Positions 45,107 through 54,553 of a stretch of 64,000 nt of DNA are shown one piece after another. Both the position numbers and the translations under genes were made by a program. A model generated the notes under the pieces. The model ran no database searches, was not told the origin of the DNA, and saw nothing but the letters and a program-made list of their open reading frames with translations. The stretch lies in assembly GCA_903859715.1 (NCBI GenBank), contig CAIONS010000009.1:223597-287596 (forward strand), given 5' to 3'. Source of the DNA: an uncultured Opitutia bacterium. GTDB taxonomy: Bacteria > Verrucomicrobiota > Verrucomicrobiia > Opitutales > Opitutaceae. Each line of letters begins with the position of its first letter. Position 1 is the stretch's first letter.

Positions 45107-45132
45107 CCTGCCCGCCTCCACCTGAGCCCGGC

Positions 45133-46464
45133 GTGACCCCGCTGTCCACCTGCAAAGAATTTCCTGTGCGCACGCTTTCCTCTGATTCCCGGACCTTTTC
45201 CGATGACCTTGCGGCCTTCTGTCGTGGCGCTGTCGTTTCACGGGAGCTCTCCGCCGGCGTCGCCGCGATTCTCGCTGCGGTTTACGAGCGCGGGGACGAG
45301 GCCGTGGGCTACTACGCGGCGAAATTCGACGGCGCCAAGCTGCAGGCCCGCGATTTCCGGGTGAAACCTGCCGAGCTGACCGCCGCCGCCCGGCGCCTGC
45401 CCGCGGCTGAGCGGCGCGCTTTGGTGGCCGCCCATGAAAACATTATCGCCTTCAACCGCCACGGCCTGCCGCAGGCCTGGACCGCGAAAAACAAGCAGGG
45501 CGCCCTTGTGGGCGAAAAATTCGACCCCATCCGCCGCGTTGGCCTCTATGTGCCCGGTGGACAAGTGCCGCTGGTTTCGACGGTGCTGATGACCGCGACG
45601 CTCGCCAAGATCGCCGGCTGCCCGCAAATCGCCGTGTTCACGCCGTCCAACTCCTCCGGCAAGATCGCCGACGGCCTGCTGGCCGCGCTGCACCTGGTGG
45701 GCATCGACGAGGTCTATAAACTGGGCGGAGTCCACGCCATCGGCGCCATGGCTTACGGCACGACCACGATCCCGGCGGTCGACAAGGTGTTCGGCCCCGG
45801 CAATGCCTTCGTCTGCGAGGCCAAGCGCCAGGTATTTGGCACGGTTGGCGTGGATTCATTGCCCGGCCCGAGCGAGGTCATGATTATCGCCGACGAGACG
45901 GCCCGCGCCGATTTCGCCGCGGCCGACCTGCTGGCGCAGGCCGAGCATGGTTCCGGGCGCGAGAAAATCTATCTCGTGGCCACGTCGGCGAAGATCATCG
46001 CCGAGATCGCCGCCGAGTTGGAAAAACAGCTTCACCTCATCACGCGTTCGGAGCAGACCTCCCGCGTGCTGGCCGAAGGCTTTCTCGCCGTCGAGGTGAA
46101 GACGCTGGCCCAGGCCGCCGAGGTCGCCAACTACGTCGCGCCCGAGCATCTCGAACTGCTGGTGAAGGATTCCGCCGCCAAGCTGCTCACGCGAACCATC
46201 ACGACCGCTGGCGCCATCATGCTGGGCAATTACACGCCGACGGCACTCGGCGATTTCACGGCCGGCCCGAGCCATGTGCTGCCGACGGGCCGCGCCGGGC
46301 GGTTTTTCAGCGGGCTGCGTGTGGCGGATTTTCTGCGTCGCACGAGCGTCGTGACCTACACGCGGGGCAGTGTGCGCAAGGCGGAGCCGATCGTGGCGGC
46401 CTTCGCCGCGATGGAGCGGCTGGATGCTCATGGCCGCTCCGTCCGGATCCGCACGGAGAAATAA
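45133..46464 (+). CDS. hisD: Histidinol dehydrogenase
   Basis: The 443-residue enzyme carries out the last two steps of histidine synthesis. GLYVPGG, the HAIGAMAYGTTTIP block, VFGPGNAFVCEAKRQV, LPGPSEVMIIAD, and AEHGSG with the zinc-binding Gln/His are all visible, with ANYVAPEHLEL near the end. It starts at a GTG (45133); a second GTG at 45166 would remove 11 residues and is also possible. hisC follows after 4 bases. Confidence 0.96.
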   Translation: MTPLSTCKEFPVRTLSSDSRTFSDDLAAFCRGAVVSRELSAGVAAILAAVYERGDEAVGYYAAKFDGAKLQARDFRVKPAELTAAARRLPAAERRALVAAHENIIAFNRHGLPQAWTAKNKQGALVGEKFDPIRRVGLYVPGGQVPLVSTVLMTATLAKIAGCPQIAVFTPSNSSGKIADGLLAALHLVGIDEVYKLGGVHAIGAMAYGTTTIPAVDKVFGPGNAFVCEAKRQVFGTVGVDSLPGPSEVMIIADETARADFAAADLLAQAEHGSGREKIYLVATSAKIIAEIAAELEKQLHLITRSEQTSRVLAEGFLAVEVKTLAQAAEVANYVAPEHLELLVKDSAAKLLTRTITTAGAIMLGNYTPTALGDFTAGPSHVLPTGRAGRFFSGLRVADFLRRTSVVTYTRGSVRKAEPIVAAFAAMERLDAHGRSVRIRTEK

Positions 46465-46468
46465 GGCC

Positions 46469-47581
46469 ATGCCGCCCTCCTCGCTGACGCCGCTGGCGCT
46501 GCCGCATGTCGCCGGGCTGCATGCTTACACGCCCGGTCTCCAGCCCACCGAACCCGGCTGGGTGAAACTCAACACCAATGAGTGCCCGTACCCGCCCAGT
46601 CCGCGCGTGGGGGAGGCTCTCCAGCGCGAAATCGGCGCGGACGGTGCGTCTCTCCGGCTTTATCCCAATCCCAAGAGCAGTCCGCTGCGCGCCGCCGTGG
46701 CTCAGCTCCACGGCCTGCGCGAGAAAAACGTCTGCATCGGCAACGGCTCCGACGATATCCTCAATCTCCTGGTCCGTGTCTTCTGCTCTCCGGAGGCGGC
46801 TGCCGGCTTTCTGCTCCCGAGCTATTCGCTGTATCCCGTGCTGGTGGAGATCCAGGCTGGCCGCAGTGCCGTGATTGAGTTCGACCGCTCGATGCAGCTG
46901 CCGTTCGATCAAATCGCCGCTTCGGCCGCCCGCGCTTTTTTTCTGACGAGTCCCAACGCGCCCACCGGCGTTGCCATCACCAACGCCGAGCTTGAGCGCG
47001 TGCTCGCGTCGTTTCGCGGCCTGCTCGTGGTGGACGAGGCCTACGCGCCGTTTGCGGAAGAAAACGCCGTGTCCCTGCTGGCGCGTCATCCCCGCCTCGT
47101 CATCGTGCGCACGCTTTCGAAGGCCTACGCGCTGGCCGGCATTCGGGTGGGCTATGCGCTGGCCGATCCCGAGCTCATCGGTCTCCTCGACCGCGTGCGG
47201 GACAGCTACAACGTCAACCGGCTCTCCCAGGCCGCCGCGCTGGCGGCACTGGGCGACCAGCCGTATTACGCTGACGTGCTGGCGCGGGTCAAAGCCACCC
47301 GTAATGCCTCCCTCCGCCGTTTCCGTGACCAGCGCGGCTGGTTCACCTATCCCTCGCAGGCGAACTTCATTTTTACCGAGCCGAAGAACGCCCGTGGCGA
47401 GAGTGGCGTGGCAGTGGCGCAGTCCGCCTATGATTTCCTCTGTTCCCGCCGGGTGCTGGTGCGCCACTTTCCGAGCCGTGCCTTGACCGCGCCGTTCCTC
47501 CGCATCAGCGTTGGTACGGACGGCGAAATGCTTGTCCTCCACGACACCCTCGACGCATGGCTAAAAACTCCCAACGCGTAG
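46469..47581 (+). CDS. hisC: Histidinol-phosphate aminotransferase
   Basis: The 370-residue PLP enzyme has [13 protein letters not shown] near 33-45, NGSDDIL, the [12 protein letters not shown] block, VVDEAYAPF, and the PLP lysine Lys218 in [11 protein letters not shown]. The ATG at 46469 was chosen because it lies right after hisD and gives a normal N-terminus; the open frame farther upstream overlaps hisD. Its 3' end overlaps hisB by 25 bases. Confidence 0.96.
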   Translation: MPPSSLTPLALPHVAGLHAYTPGLQPTEPGWVKLNTNECPYPPSPRVGEALQREIGADGASLRLYPNPKSSPLRAAVAQLHGLREKNVCIGNGSDDILNLLVRVFCSPEAAAGFLLPSYSLYPVLVEIQAGRSAVIEFDRSMQLPFDQIAASAARAFFLTSPNAPTGVAITNAELERVLASFRGLLVVDEAYAPFAEENAVSLLARHPRLVIVRTLSKAYALAGIRVGYALADPELIGLLDRVRDSYNVNRLSQAAALAALGDQPYYADVLARVKATRNASLRRFRDQRGWFTYPSQANFIFTEPKNARGESGVAVAQSAYDFLCSRRVLVRHFPSRALTAPFLRISVGTDGEMLVLHDTLDAWLKTPNA

Positions 47582-48159
47582 CAACCGTCACCCGCAAGAC
47601 GGCTGAAACCGACATTGCGCTCACGCTCGCGGTCGATGGCCGCGGCGTGGGCAAGATCGACACCGGCGTGCCGTTCTTCGACCACATGCTCACGCTGTTC
47701 GCCAAGCACGGCCTGTTCGACCTAACGGTGAAGGCCAAGGGCGACACCGACGTCGATTATCACCACACAGTCGAGGATGTCGGGCTCGTGCTCGGCCAGG
47801 CGTTCAAGGAGGCCTTGGGCGACAAGCTGGGCATCAAGCGCTACGGCTTTTTCCTGCTGCCGATGGACGAGTCGCTCGCGCGGGTGGTCGTCGATGTGGG
47901 CGGCCGGCCGCACCTGGTCTACGCCGCCGAGGCGCCGACGATGTTTGTGCGGGATTTCAATATCATCCTTGTGAAGGAATTTTGCCGTGCGTTCAGCAAC
48001 GCCCTTGGTGCGAACCTGCACGTGCAGCTCATCTACGGCGAGGAACCCCATCACGTAGCCGAGGCGATCTTCAAGGGTCTCGCCCGCGCGCTCGACATGG
48101 CCACGCAGATCGAGCCCCGCGCCGCCGATCTGCTGCCCTCGACCAAGGGCACGATTTAG
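47557..48159 (+). CDS. hisB: Imidazoleglycerol-phosphate dehydratase
   Basis: The 200-residue monofunctional enzyme has [36 protein letters not shown] and the [18 protein letters not shown] metal-binding blocks. It forms a manganese 24-mer in the family. It lacks the histidinol phosphatase domain seen in E. coli HisB. It overlaps hisC by 25 bases. Confidence 0.97.
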   Translation: MAKNSQRVATVTRKTAETDIALTLAVDGRGVGKIDTGVPFFDHMLTLFAKHGLFDLTVKAKGDTDVDYHHTVEDVGLVLGQAFKEALGDKLGIKRYGFFLLPMDESLARVVVDVGGRPHLVYAAEAPTMFVRDFNIILVKEFCRAFSNALGANLHVQLIYGEEPHHVAEAIFKGLARALDMATQIEPRAADLLPSTKGTI

Positions 48160-48162
48160 TCG

Positions 48163-48268
48163 AAGGGTCGAGCAGTCGACGGGTCGAGGAGTCAGGCGCG
48201 AACGGTCGCCGGGCCGGTTTGCGCCTTCCTCTTGCTTCTCGACCTCTCGTCTCTTCGACTTCTCGGCC
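48163..48268. repeat. Imperfect inverted repeat between hisB and hisH
   Basis: GTCGAAGGGTCGAGCAGTCG and following bases (48163-48225) face TTCTCGACCTCTCGTCTCTT and following bases (48236-48268). Several mismatches are needed, but the GTCGA/TCGAC words recur on both sides, and GCGCGAAC pairs with GTTTGCGC. It interrupts an otherwise compact his cluster. Confidence 0.5.
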
Positions 48269-48276
48269 TCCCATCC

Positions 48277-48903
48277 ATGATCGCTGTCATCGATAACGGA
48301 ATCTGCAACCTGCGCAGCGTGACGAAGGCCCTTGAGGCCGTCGGCGCCGCGCCGGTCGTGGTGCGCACGCCGGCGGAGGTCGCCGCCAGCAAGGCCGACG
48401 GCTTGGTGCTGCCGGGCGTCGGGGCGCTCCGGGACTGCGTGGCCGCCCTGCGCGCGGCGAAGCTCGATGTCACGGTGCGCGATTGGATCGCCGCCGACCG
48501 GCCGTTCCTAGGCGTGTGTCTGGGCATGCAGGCGCTGTTCGAGCACTCGGAGGAGGGCAACATCACGGGCCTGGGAATTTTCCCCGGCCAGGTGGTCCGC
48601 TTCCGCCGTCCGCCGGAGTTCAAGATCCCGCACATGGGCTGGAACACCGTGCGCTTCACCCAGCCCGATTCGCCCCTTGCCGCCGGCCTTCTGCCAGAAG
48701 GCGAAGCCTTCTACTTCGTGCATAGTTTCCATTGTGTGCCGGCCGATCCCGCACTGGTGCTGGCGGAATGTGACTACGGCGGGGCTTTCTGCGCCGCGAT
48801 CGGCCGCGGCCGTTGCTTCGCGACGCAGTTCCACCCGGAAAAGAGCCAGGCGAAGGGCCTGCAGGTTTACCGCAACTTCGCCGCCGAGGCCGCGCGCGAA
48901 TAA
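48277..48903 (+). CDS. hisH: Imidazole glycerol phosphate synthase subunit HisH
   Basis: The 208-residue glutaminase supplies ammonia to HisF. Class I amidotransferase motifs are present: GVGAL oxyanion strand, Cys81 in LGVCLGMQALFEHSEEG, and the TQFHPEKSQ His/Glu pair. The ATG at 48277 gives a normal start (MIAVIDNGICNL). Its partner hisF and hisA are not in this window. Confidence 0.96.
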   Translation: MIAVIDNGICNLRSVTKALEAVGAAPVVVRTPAEVAASKADGLVLPGVGALRDCVAALRAAKLDVTVRDWIAADRPFLGVCLGMQALFEHSEEGNITGLGIFPGQVVRFRRPPEFKIPHMGWNTVRFTQPDSPLAAGLLPEGEAFYFVHSFHCVPADPALVLAECDYGGAFCAAIGRGRCFATQFHPEKSQAKGLQVYRNFAAEAARE

Positions 48904-49020
48904 TCGCCGCTGCAGGTTTTCTAACCGGCCCGGCGCCATCGGCTAATTACCGCGTCATCCGCCGTCCGGCGGGTAACTTTGCTTTGCAAGCGGCACGGTT
49001 TCGGCTTGGTTTAGCTCATC

Positions 49021-50316
49021 ATGGCCACGACCGCGCAGCTCAAACTCGATGACAAGGACTACACGCTGCCGGTGATGATCGGTACGGAGGGCGAAAAGGC
49101 CATTGATACCCGCAAGCTGCGCGCCGAGACCGGCTACATCGCCTATGACCAGGGCTACGGCAACACCGGCTCCTGCGAGAGCGGCATCACCTACTTGGAT
49201 GGCGACAACGGCATTCTCCGCCACCGCGGCTATCCCATCGAGCAGCTCGCGCAGCACAGCAATTTCGTCGAGACGGCCTACCTCGTGATTTACGGCGAGC
49301 TGCCCAATGCGACGCAGCGCAAGGTCTTCAGCGACAGTCTCCGCCATCACGCCGCCATCGAGCCGCAGATGCAGGCTATCTTCCAGGGCTATCCCAAGGA
49401 TGCGCCGCCGATGGCGATGCTCTCCTCCATCGTGGCCTCGCTCGCCGCGCATTACCCGCAGCTGGCGACGAACGATTTCGAAAAGGACCTGAAGAACTTC
49501 GACCTCGCCGCGGCGATGGCCATCTCGAAGATCCGCACCATTGGGGCGATGCTCTACCGTTATCAGAACGGCCTGCCGTACATCCCGCCGAAGGACATCC
49601 CGTTCTGCGATAATTTCCTGCACATGATGTTTTCGGAGCTGTACAAGGATTACTCCGCCGCTCCCGAAGTCACCCGCGCGCTCAACACGCTCCTGCTGCT
49701 GCACGCCGATCACGAGCAGAACTGCAGCACCTCGACCGTCCGCATGGTGGGCTCGAGCGCGGCCAATCTCTTCACCTCCCTGTCCGCCGGCATCTGTGCA
49801 CTGTCCGGCCCGCTGCATGGCGGCGCCAATGCCGCCGTCATGCACATGCTCCAGTCCATCCACGACGAGCATGATGACGGCACGCGCTTCATCGCCGCCG
49901 CCAAGTCGGGCGGCAAGAGCAACCGCCTGATGGGTTTCGGCCATCCGGTTTACCGCAATTTTGATCCGCGGGCGAAGATCATCGGCAAGGCGTGCGAGGA
50001 CGTCCTGAACAAGCTCGGCATCAATGACCCGCTGCTCGCGATCGCCCGCAACCTCGAGCAGGCCGCCCTGAAGGACGACTACTTCATCTCGCGCAAGCTC
50101 TACCCGAACGTCGATTTCTACAGCGGCATCATCATGCGCGCGCTCGGGGTGCCGGTGAACATGTTCACCGTCATCTTCGCCATCGGCCGTTCGCCGGGCT
50201 GGATCGCCAACTGGCGCGAGGTCGCGGCCAACCCGAAGGGCCGCATCTACCGCCCGCGCCAGATCTACTCCGGCCCCGTCAAGCGCGACTACGTGCCGAT
50301 CGGCGAGCGGGCTTAA
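49021..50316 (+). CDS. gltA: Citrate synthase (type II)
   Basis: The 431-residue enzyme condenses oxaloacetate and acetyl-Co[33 protein letters not shown] and [14 protein letters not shown] hold the catalytic His, His and Asp. Length and the N-terminal beta domain ([18 protein letters not shown]) identify the Gram-negative hexameric type. No Shine-Dalgarno sequence is evident. A hairpin-pair repeat separates it from a convergent gene. Confidence 0.97.
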   Translation: MATTAQLKLDDKDYTLPVMIGTEGEKAIDTRKLRAETGYIAYDQGYGNTGSCESGITYLDGDNGILRHRGYPIEQLAQHSNFVETAYLVIYGELPNATQRKVFSDSLRHHAAIEPQMQAIFQGYPKDAPPMAMLSSIVASLAAHYPQLATNDFEKDLKNFDLAAAMAISKIRTIGAMLYRYQNGLPYIPPKDIPFCDNFLHMMFSELYKDYSAAPEVTRALNTLLLLHADHEQNCSTSTVRMVGSSAANLFTSLSAGICALSGPLHGGANAAVMHMLQSIHDEHDDGTRFIAAAKSGGKSNRLMGFGHPVYRNFDPRAKIIGKACEDVLNKLGINDPLLAIARNLEQAALKDDYFISRKLYPNVDFYSGIIMRALGVPVNMFTVIFAIGRSPGWIANWREVAANPKGRIYRPRQIYSGPVKRDYVPIGERA

Positions 50317-50336
50317 CGGCGAGCTTTCGCGCGAAT

Positions 50337-50404
50337 GTAGGGCGGGGTCGCCGACCCCGCCTTTTGAGGCCCCAAGACCGGCGGGATCAGCGATCCCGCC
50401 CTAC
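50337..50404. repeat. GTAGGGC repeat, copy A (two hairpins)
   Basis: The element runs from GTAGGGC to GCCCTAC. Its left half GGCGGGGTC-GCC-GACCCCGCC and right half GGCGGGATC-AGC-GATCCCGCC are each a perfect 9-bp hairpin with a 3-base loop, and the ends can pair with each other. It lies between convergent genes (gltA and the VC0807-like gene) and could terminate transcription from both sides. Confidence 0.9.
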
Positions 50405-50421
50405 ATGGGATCCCGTTTACG

Positions 50422-51165
50422 CTATTTCTTCCCCGGCTCCGACTTGAAGATCTCGTCGGTCGTCAGCCCTGTCAGCGTCTTCAGCCCCTTGATCAGCCGC
50501 CACAGCGCGACCATCATCAAGACCATGCAGGGCACGACGATGATCGGCCAGCTGAACCAGTGCATCTTCGCCAGCTCGGCATTGAATTCCGGCGTGCCGG
50601 GCGGGCTGCGCAGGAGATAGCGGGCCAGGAAATAGCCCAGCACCGCGCTCACAAAAAACGCCGCCGCGACGATCAGGGTACATTGCCGCAGCAGCCCCGC
50701 GAATCCGGTCTCGGCGCCCCGTTCCTTCAGCGCGGCCTCGACCCGGGGCAGGTCCATCACCGTGTCGTTGCAAAACATCATTTTCACGAGCGGTTCGCGG
50801 GAGCGCAGCGAAGCCAGGACGGCCACGCCGATGAGTGACGAGACCGCGGCATCCTTCACCGCGAACCAGAAGCCGTCGAGCTTCAGCAGCCCGAGACTGC
50901 CTGTCAGCAGCACGCCGGCGAAACTGATGACCGCGATGAAGTTGGTTTTTCTCCGGCGGATGAAATCGTAGGCGCCGTAGGCCAGCGGAAACAGCAGCGC
51001 AGCGATGAGCGCACCTGCCGGGCCGAGCCGCGACGGCGTGCTGAGTTTGCCCAGGATCAGCGCGGGCAGCACGATGTTGCAGACTACACTGACGAGCAGG
51101 TTTTCCGGTTTGGCGGGAGGATTTGTGGCGGTGGCGGCGGGAAGAGGCTCGGAAGAAGAGGACAT
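50422..51165 (-). CDS. VC0807-like family membrane protein
   Basis: The ATG at 51165 (MSSSSEPLP) was preferred to the one at 51243, which would add 26 residues and overlap pdxJ. The 247-residue protein has about six hydrophobic segments (for example NLLVSVVCNIVLPALILGKL, GALIAALLFPLAYGAYDFIR and FIAVISFAGVLLTGSLGLL). The pattern FPLAYGAYDFIRRRKTNF and the WFAVKDAAVSSLIGVAVLAS segment match the VC0807 family as I recall it. Its function is unknown. It is divergent from pdxJ with a 55-base gap. Confidence 0.75.
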   Translation of the reverse strand: MSSSSEPLPAATATNPPAKPENLLVSVVCNIVLPALILGKLSTPSRLGPAGALIAALLFPLAYGAYDFIRRRKTNFIAVISFAGVLLTGSLGLLKLDGFWFAVKDAAVSSLIGVAVLASLRSREPLVKMMFCNDTVMDLPRVEAALKERGAETGFAGLLRQCTLIVAAAFFVSAVLGYFLARYLLRSPPGTPEFNAELAKMHWFSWPIIVVPCMVLMMVALWRLIKGLKTLTGLTTDEIFKSEPGKK

Positions 51166-51220
51166 TTCGCTTTTGCCATGCAGATTCGCAGGTCGCTTAA
51201 TCGCGTCAAACCTCCGTCCC

Positions 51221-51964
51221 ATGATTCTCCTCGGCCTAAACATTGACCACTGCGCGACCGTGCGCCAGGCGCGCTATCGGGAGGCTCCCTCGACCACGGG
51301 CGGGGCGGTTGAGCCCGATCCCATCACCCTGGCCCTGCTGGGCGAGCGGGCCGGTGCCGATGGCATCACGGTCCACCTGCGCGAGGACCGCCGTCACATC
51401 CAGGAACGGGATGTCTGGCGCCTGCGCGAATCCATCGCCACGCGGCTCAACCTCGAGATGGCCTGCACGCCGGAAATGACGGCGTTCGCGCTCAAGCTGA
51501 AACCTGACACGGTCTGCCTGGTGCCGGAGAACCGGCAGGAAATTTCCACCGAGGGTGGGCTCGATGTCGTGGGCAACCGCAAGCGCGTGCGGGCCTGTGT
51601 CGACGCGATGACCGTCGCGGGCATCCAGACCAGCCTCTTCATCGATCCCGACGAAGCGCAGATCGAGCTGGCGGCGAAACTCGGGGCTCCGATCGTCGAG
51701 CTGCACACCGGTGCCTACGCGAACGCCTATTACACGCCGCGGCGCGCAAAGGAGTTCCAGCATCTCCGGCTGGGCTGCGTGCGCGCCCACGAGCTCGGCC
51801 TCACGGTCAACGCCGGCCATGGCATCAACTACGTCAACATCGCCGAGGTGCGCACACTGCCGCACCTGCACGAGCTGAACATCGGCCACAGCATCATCAG
51901 CCGCGCGCTCTTCACCGGCATCGAGGAAGCCATTCGCGAATTGAAAACCCGGATGAACGCATGA
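51221..51964 (+). CDS. pdxJ: Pyridoxine 5'-phosphate synthase
   Basis: The 247-residue TIM-barrel enzyme closes the pyridoxine ring from 1-deoxyxylulose 5-phosphate and aminoacetone phosphate. NIDHCATVRQAR (7-18), ITVHLREDRRHIQ, LVPENRQEISTEGG, and NAGHGINY with the second catalytic His are present. The ATG at 51221 gives the normal start; acpS overlaps the stop as ATGA. Confidence 0.97.
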   Translation: MILLGLNIDHCATVRQARYREAPSTTGGAVEPDPITLALLGERAGADGITVHLREDRRHIQERDVWRLRESIATRLNLEMACTPEMTAFALKLKPDTVCLVPENRQEISTEGGLDVVGNRKRVRACVDAMTVAGIQTSLFIDPDEAQIELAAKLGAPIVELHTGAYANAYYTPRRAKEFQHLRLGCVRAHELGLTVNAGHGINYVNIAEVRTLPHLHELNIGHSIISRALFTGIEEAIRELKTRMNA

Positions 51965-52380
51965 GCGCGGCTTCCGGTATTTCCCTGCCGCCCGGCGGCG
52001 TGCTGGTCGGGCTGGGCGCCGATCTGATCGAGGTGGAACGCGTGCGCGGCGTGCTGGAGCGCCAGGGCCCGCGGTTTCTCGACCGCGTCTTTACCGAGGA
52101 AGAGCGCACGTACTGCTCCGGCATGGCTCATCCGCACAAGCACTACGCTGCCCGCTTTGCCGCCAAGGAGGCCGTCTCCAAGTGCTTCACGACCGGCATC
52201 GGGGCCGAGCTCGGGTGGCGCTCGGTGTCGGTCTACCACGGCGCCCGCAATGAGCCGCTCATCCGGCTCGACGAAAAAGGCCTGGCGTTGCTGGCCCAGG
52301 TGGGCGCGACCCATGTCATGATCACCCTTTCGCACACCGAGACCCACGCCATGGCGGTCGCCGCCCTCGTGCGCGCCTGA
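51961..52380 (+). CDS. acpS: Holo-[acyl-carrier-protein] synthase
   Basis: The 139-residue enzyme transfers 4'-phosphopantetheine from CoA to ACP. GLGADLIEVERV with Asp21 and AARFAAKEAVSKCF with Glu70 bind Mg2+. It starts in the pdxJ stop (ATGA 51961-51964); pdxJ-acpS coupling is common in bacteria. Confidence 0.96.
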   Translation: MSAASGISLPPGGVLVGLGADLIEVERVRGVLERQGPRFLDRVFTEEERTYCSGMAHPHKHYAARFAAKEAVSKCFTTGIGAELGWRSVSVYHGARNEPLIRLDEKGLALLAQVGATHVMITLSHTETHAMAVAALVRA

Positions 52381-52393
52381 GTCCGACTGCGCC

Positions 52394-52861
52394 ATGGACG
52401 AGCCGTCAGAAAAAATCCCGTCGGCCGCGCGACTTTCAAAAACGCCTTCGTGGGTGTCGCTCGGCTTTGTGATCGGCGCGCTCTTTGTCTGGGCGTTGCC
52501 CCGCGAGTCCAAAACCGCCGTAGGAACGTCGGTTAACCCGGTGTCGACCGTGCAGCTCGAGCGTCCGAAGGCGACCGACATCGAGGCAGTGTTCGCGGAG
52601 TGGGGCCGTTACGCCGTCTGGGAGCACGGCCTGACGGAAGTGGCGCTCTGGGACGTGGACCGGAAGAGCTACACGATTTTCTACGAGATTCTGCGCAGCG
52701 GCGACGCCAGTTACTTCCGTTCGATTCCCCGGCTCACGCGGCCGGTCCTCACGCACGGCGTGCCCCGCGGCTCGCCGCTGCAGTTCACGGAGACGGAGGA
52801 AATGCGCCGCGAATGGCTCTCCCGCGATGTGACGGTTGCGACCCCGGGCGAGGGCAAATAG
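52394..52861 (+). CDS. Membrane-anchored protein of unknown function
   Basis: The 155-residue protein has a single hydrophobic helix (about 20-37, WVSLGFVIGALFVWALPRE) followed by a soluble part of roughly 115 residues. The segment EWGRYAVWEHGLTEVALWDV is aromatic and acidic; FYEILRSGDASYFRSIPRLTRP follows (as separate segments). Neither is a family I know. It starts 13 bases after acpS and is probably in that operon. A repeat element follows. Confidence 0.65.
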   Translation: MDEPSEKIPSAARLSKTPSWVSLGFVIGALFVWALPRESKTAVGTSVNPVSTVQLERPKATDIEAVFAEWGRYAVWEHGLTEVALWDVDRKSYTIFYEILRSGDASYFRSIPRLTRPVLTHGVPRGSPLQFTETEEMRREWLSRDVTVATPGEGK

Positions 52862-52884
52862 GCGGGCTGGCTAAAGCGCCCGGA

Positions 52885-52990
52885 TTTTTAACCATGGATT
52901 GCCCGGATTCTATCTGGATGAAATCATCAGGTCTCAGGATCCTGCGCTCCGGTTGCTTATCCGTGTGATCCGTGAAATCCGTGGTTAAAA
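52885..52990. repeat. Inverted repeat with TTAACCA ... TGGTTAA ends
   Basis: Left arm 52885-52919 (TTTTTAACCATGGATTGCCC and on) and right arm 52959-52990 (ATCCGTGTGATCCGTGAAAT and on to GTGGTTAAAA) are imperfect complements, sharing GGAT/ATCC words spaced by about 9 bases. I recall very similar ATCCGTGAAATCCGTGG words in intergenic regions of several bacterial phyla. Confidence 0.75.
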
Positions 52991-53071
52991 GGTTCGATGA
53001 TTTGGATCTCAGTTCCTAATCGTGCCACTCGACGGGAACCTTGAGCTCTGCCAGATTACGTTCCTCCCTCC

Positions 53072-54553
53072 ATGACCCTCCCGAGCCACCCGATCCTCAC
53101 GTGCGCCGCCACCGGCCGGCTGGAGGCGAAACGCTTCGGCGGCGATGAGACGAAGGAATGGCCCGCGATGCAGCAGGCTGGCCGGGCCGTGGCGGCGGCG
53201 GTGCGGAAGGATTTCGGGGAAATCGGCCGGTTTCCTGCCAACGCCCGCGTGCTGGTGCTGGCAGGGAAGGGGAATAATGGCGGTGATGCCATGCTCGCCG
53301 CCGAGGCACTGCTGGACGGATTTCCTGCCCTGCGCGTGGAGCTCCTGTTCGCTTTCGGCCAGCTCGAGCTCCGGCTGCTGGCGCAGCGGGCCTACCGGTT
53401 GCTCGCCCAAGCCGCCGGCAACCGCCTGCAGGTGGTTTCAGCGCAGGCGATGGCGGGTGCTTACGACCTCTGCCTCGACGGCGTGTTTGGTTTTCAATTC
53501 CGTCCGCCGGCCGGGCCCGAGGTGGCGGCGTTGCTTGCGCGGGTGAACCAACTCCCGATCCGGCTGCGGGCGGCGGTAGATTTGCCCAGTGCCGGGCTCT
53601 TCCAGGCTGATTTCACCTATGCGACTGGCTGCGTGAAGACGCCGCTGCTGACCGATGCGTACGCCGGACGCATCCGATATCTCGACCTGGGATTTTTCTC
53701 CGGGGCGGAAAAAGGACCCGATCGCGTGCTTGCGCCCGGGATCTTGGATCCGCTCGCCGGACTGCGGCCGTCGCACTCTGACAAACGCAGCCAGGGTCAT
53801 CTCCTGATCCTGGGCGGGTCGCGCAGTTATCCCGGCGCGGTGCTGATGAATGTGCTCGCCGCGCTGCGCAGCGGCGCGGGTTTGGTGACGGCGTTGGTGC
53901 CGGAGTCGCTGGCGCCGGCCTTTGCAGCCCGGGCGCCGGAGGCCATGTGGGTCGGATGGCCCGAGACGCCGGAAGGCGGACTCGCGCTCGAGGGACTCCA
54001 TCTTTTGCGAGCCCGGCTGCCGCGGGCGACGGCCTTGGAGATCGGCTCGGGGATTGGACGCGAACCCGAGACGCTGGCCCTGGTGGCGGACATCGTGAAA
54101 ACCGTCCGCATCCCGGTGCTGCTCGACGCGGATGCGCTGCAACCGGAGATCGTGCGTGCCGCAAAAACTCCGTTGGTGCTCACGCCACATGCCGGCGAAT
54201 ACGCCCGGATCGCGGGCGAGGCCGGCTTGGCGTCGTTTTGCCGGAAGAGCAAAGCGACGGTCATCTTGAAGGGGCCGATCACCCGCGTCTGCAACGGCGC
54301 GGCGGTTTATCACAGTTTCTTCGGCGGCCCGGTGCTCGCCCGCGGTGGCAGCGGCGATCTCCTCGCGGGTTTGACGGGTGGCTTGCTCGCGCAGACACCC
54401 AAGGAGCCGCTGCTGGCGGCGGCCCGCGGCGCGGTGTGGCATGGCATCGCAGCTGATTTGCTGGCGCGTGCGTATGGCCAGACTGCGGTGCAGACGACAC
54501 AGCTGCTCGACTTTTTATCGACCGCCCTGCGAGAGTCAGGGAATGAGCAGTGA
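53072..54553 (+). CDS. nnr: Bifunctional NAD(P)H-hydrate epimerase / ADP-dependent dehydratase
   Basis: The 493-residue protein repairs hydrated NAD(P)H. The N-terminal epimerase half has VLAGKGNNGGDAMLAAEAL (about 60-78) and DGVFGFQF; the C-terminal dehydratase half has LILGGSRSYPGAVLMNVLAAL, SGAGLVT, DADAL, LTPHAGEYARI and the catalytic ARGGSGDLLAGLTGGLL. A few positions in the epimerase half differ from the E. coli protein. It overlaps dprA by 11 bases. Confidence 0.95.
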   Translation: MTLPSHPILTCAATGRLEAKRFGGDETKEWPAMQQAGRAVAAAVRKDFGEIGRFPANARVLVLAGKGNNGGDAMLAAEALLDGFPALRVELLFAFGQLELRLLAQRAYRLLAQAAGNRLQVVSAQAMAGAYDLCLDGVFGFQFRPPAGPEVAALLARVNQLPIRLRAAVDLPSAGLFQADFTYATGCVKTPLLTDAYAGRIRYLDLGFFSGAEKGPDRVLAPGILDPLAGLRPSHSDKRSQGHLLILGGSRSYPGAVLMNVLAALRSGAGLVTALVPESLAPAFAARAPEAMWVGWPETPEGGLALEGLHLLRARLPRATALEIGSGIGREPETLALVADIVKTVRIPVLLDADALQPEIVRAAKTPLVLTPHAGEYARIAGEAGLASFCRKSKATVILKGPITRVCNGAAVYHSFFGGPVLARGGSGDLLAGLTGGLLAQTPKEPLLAAARGAVWHGIAADLLARAYGQTAVQTTQLLDFLSTALRESGNEQ

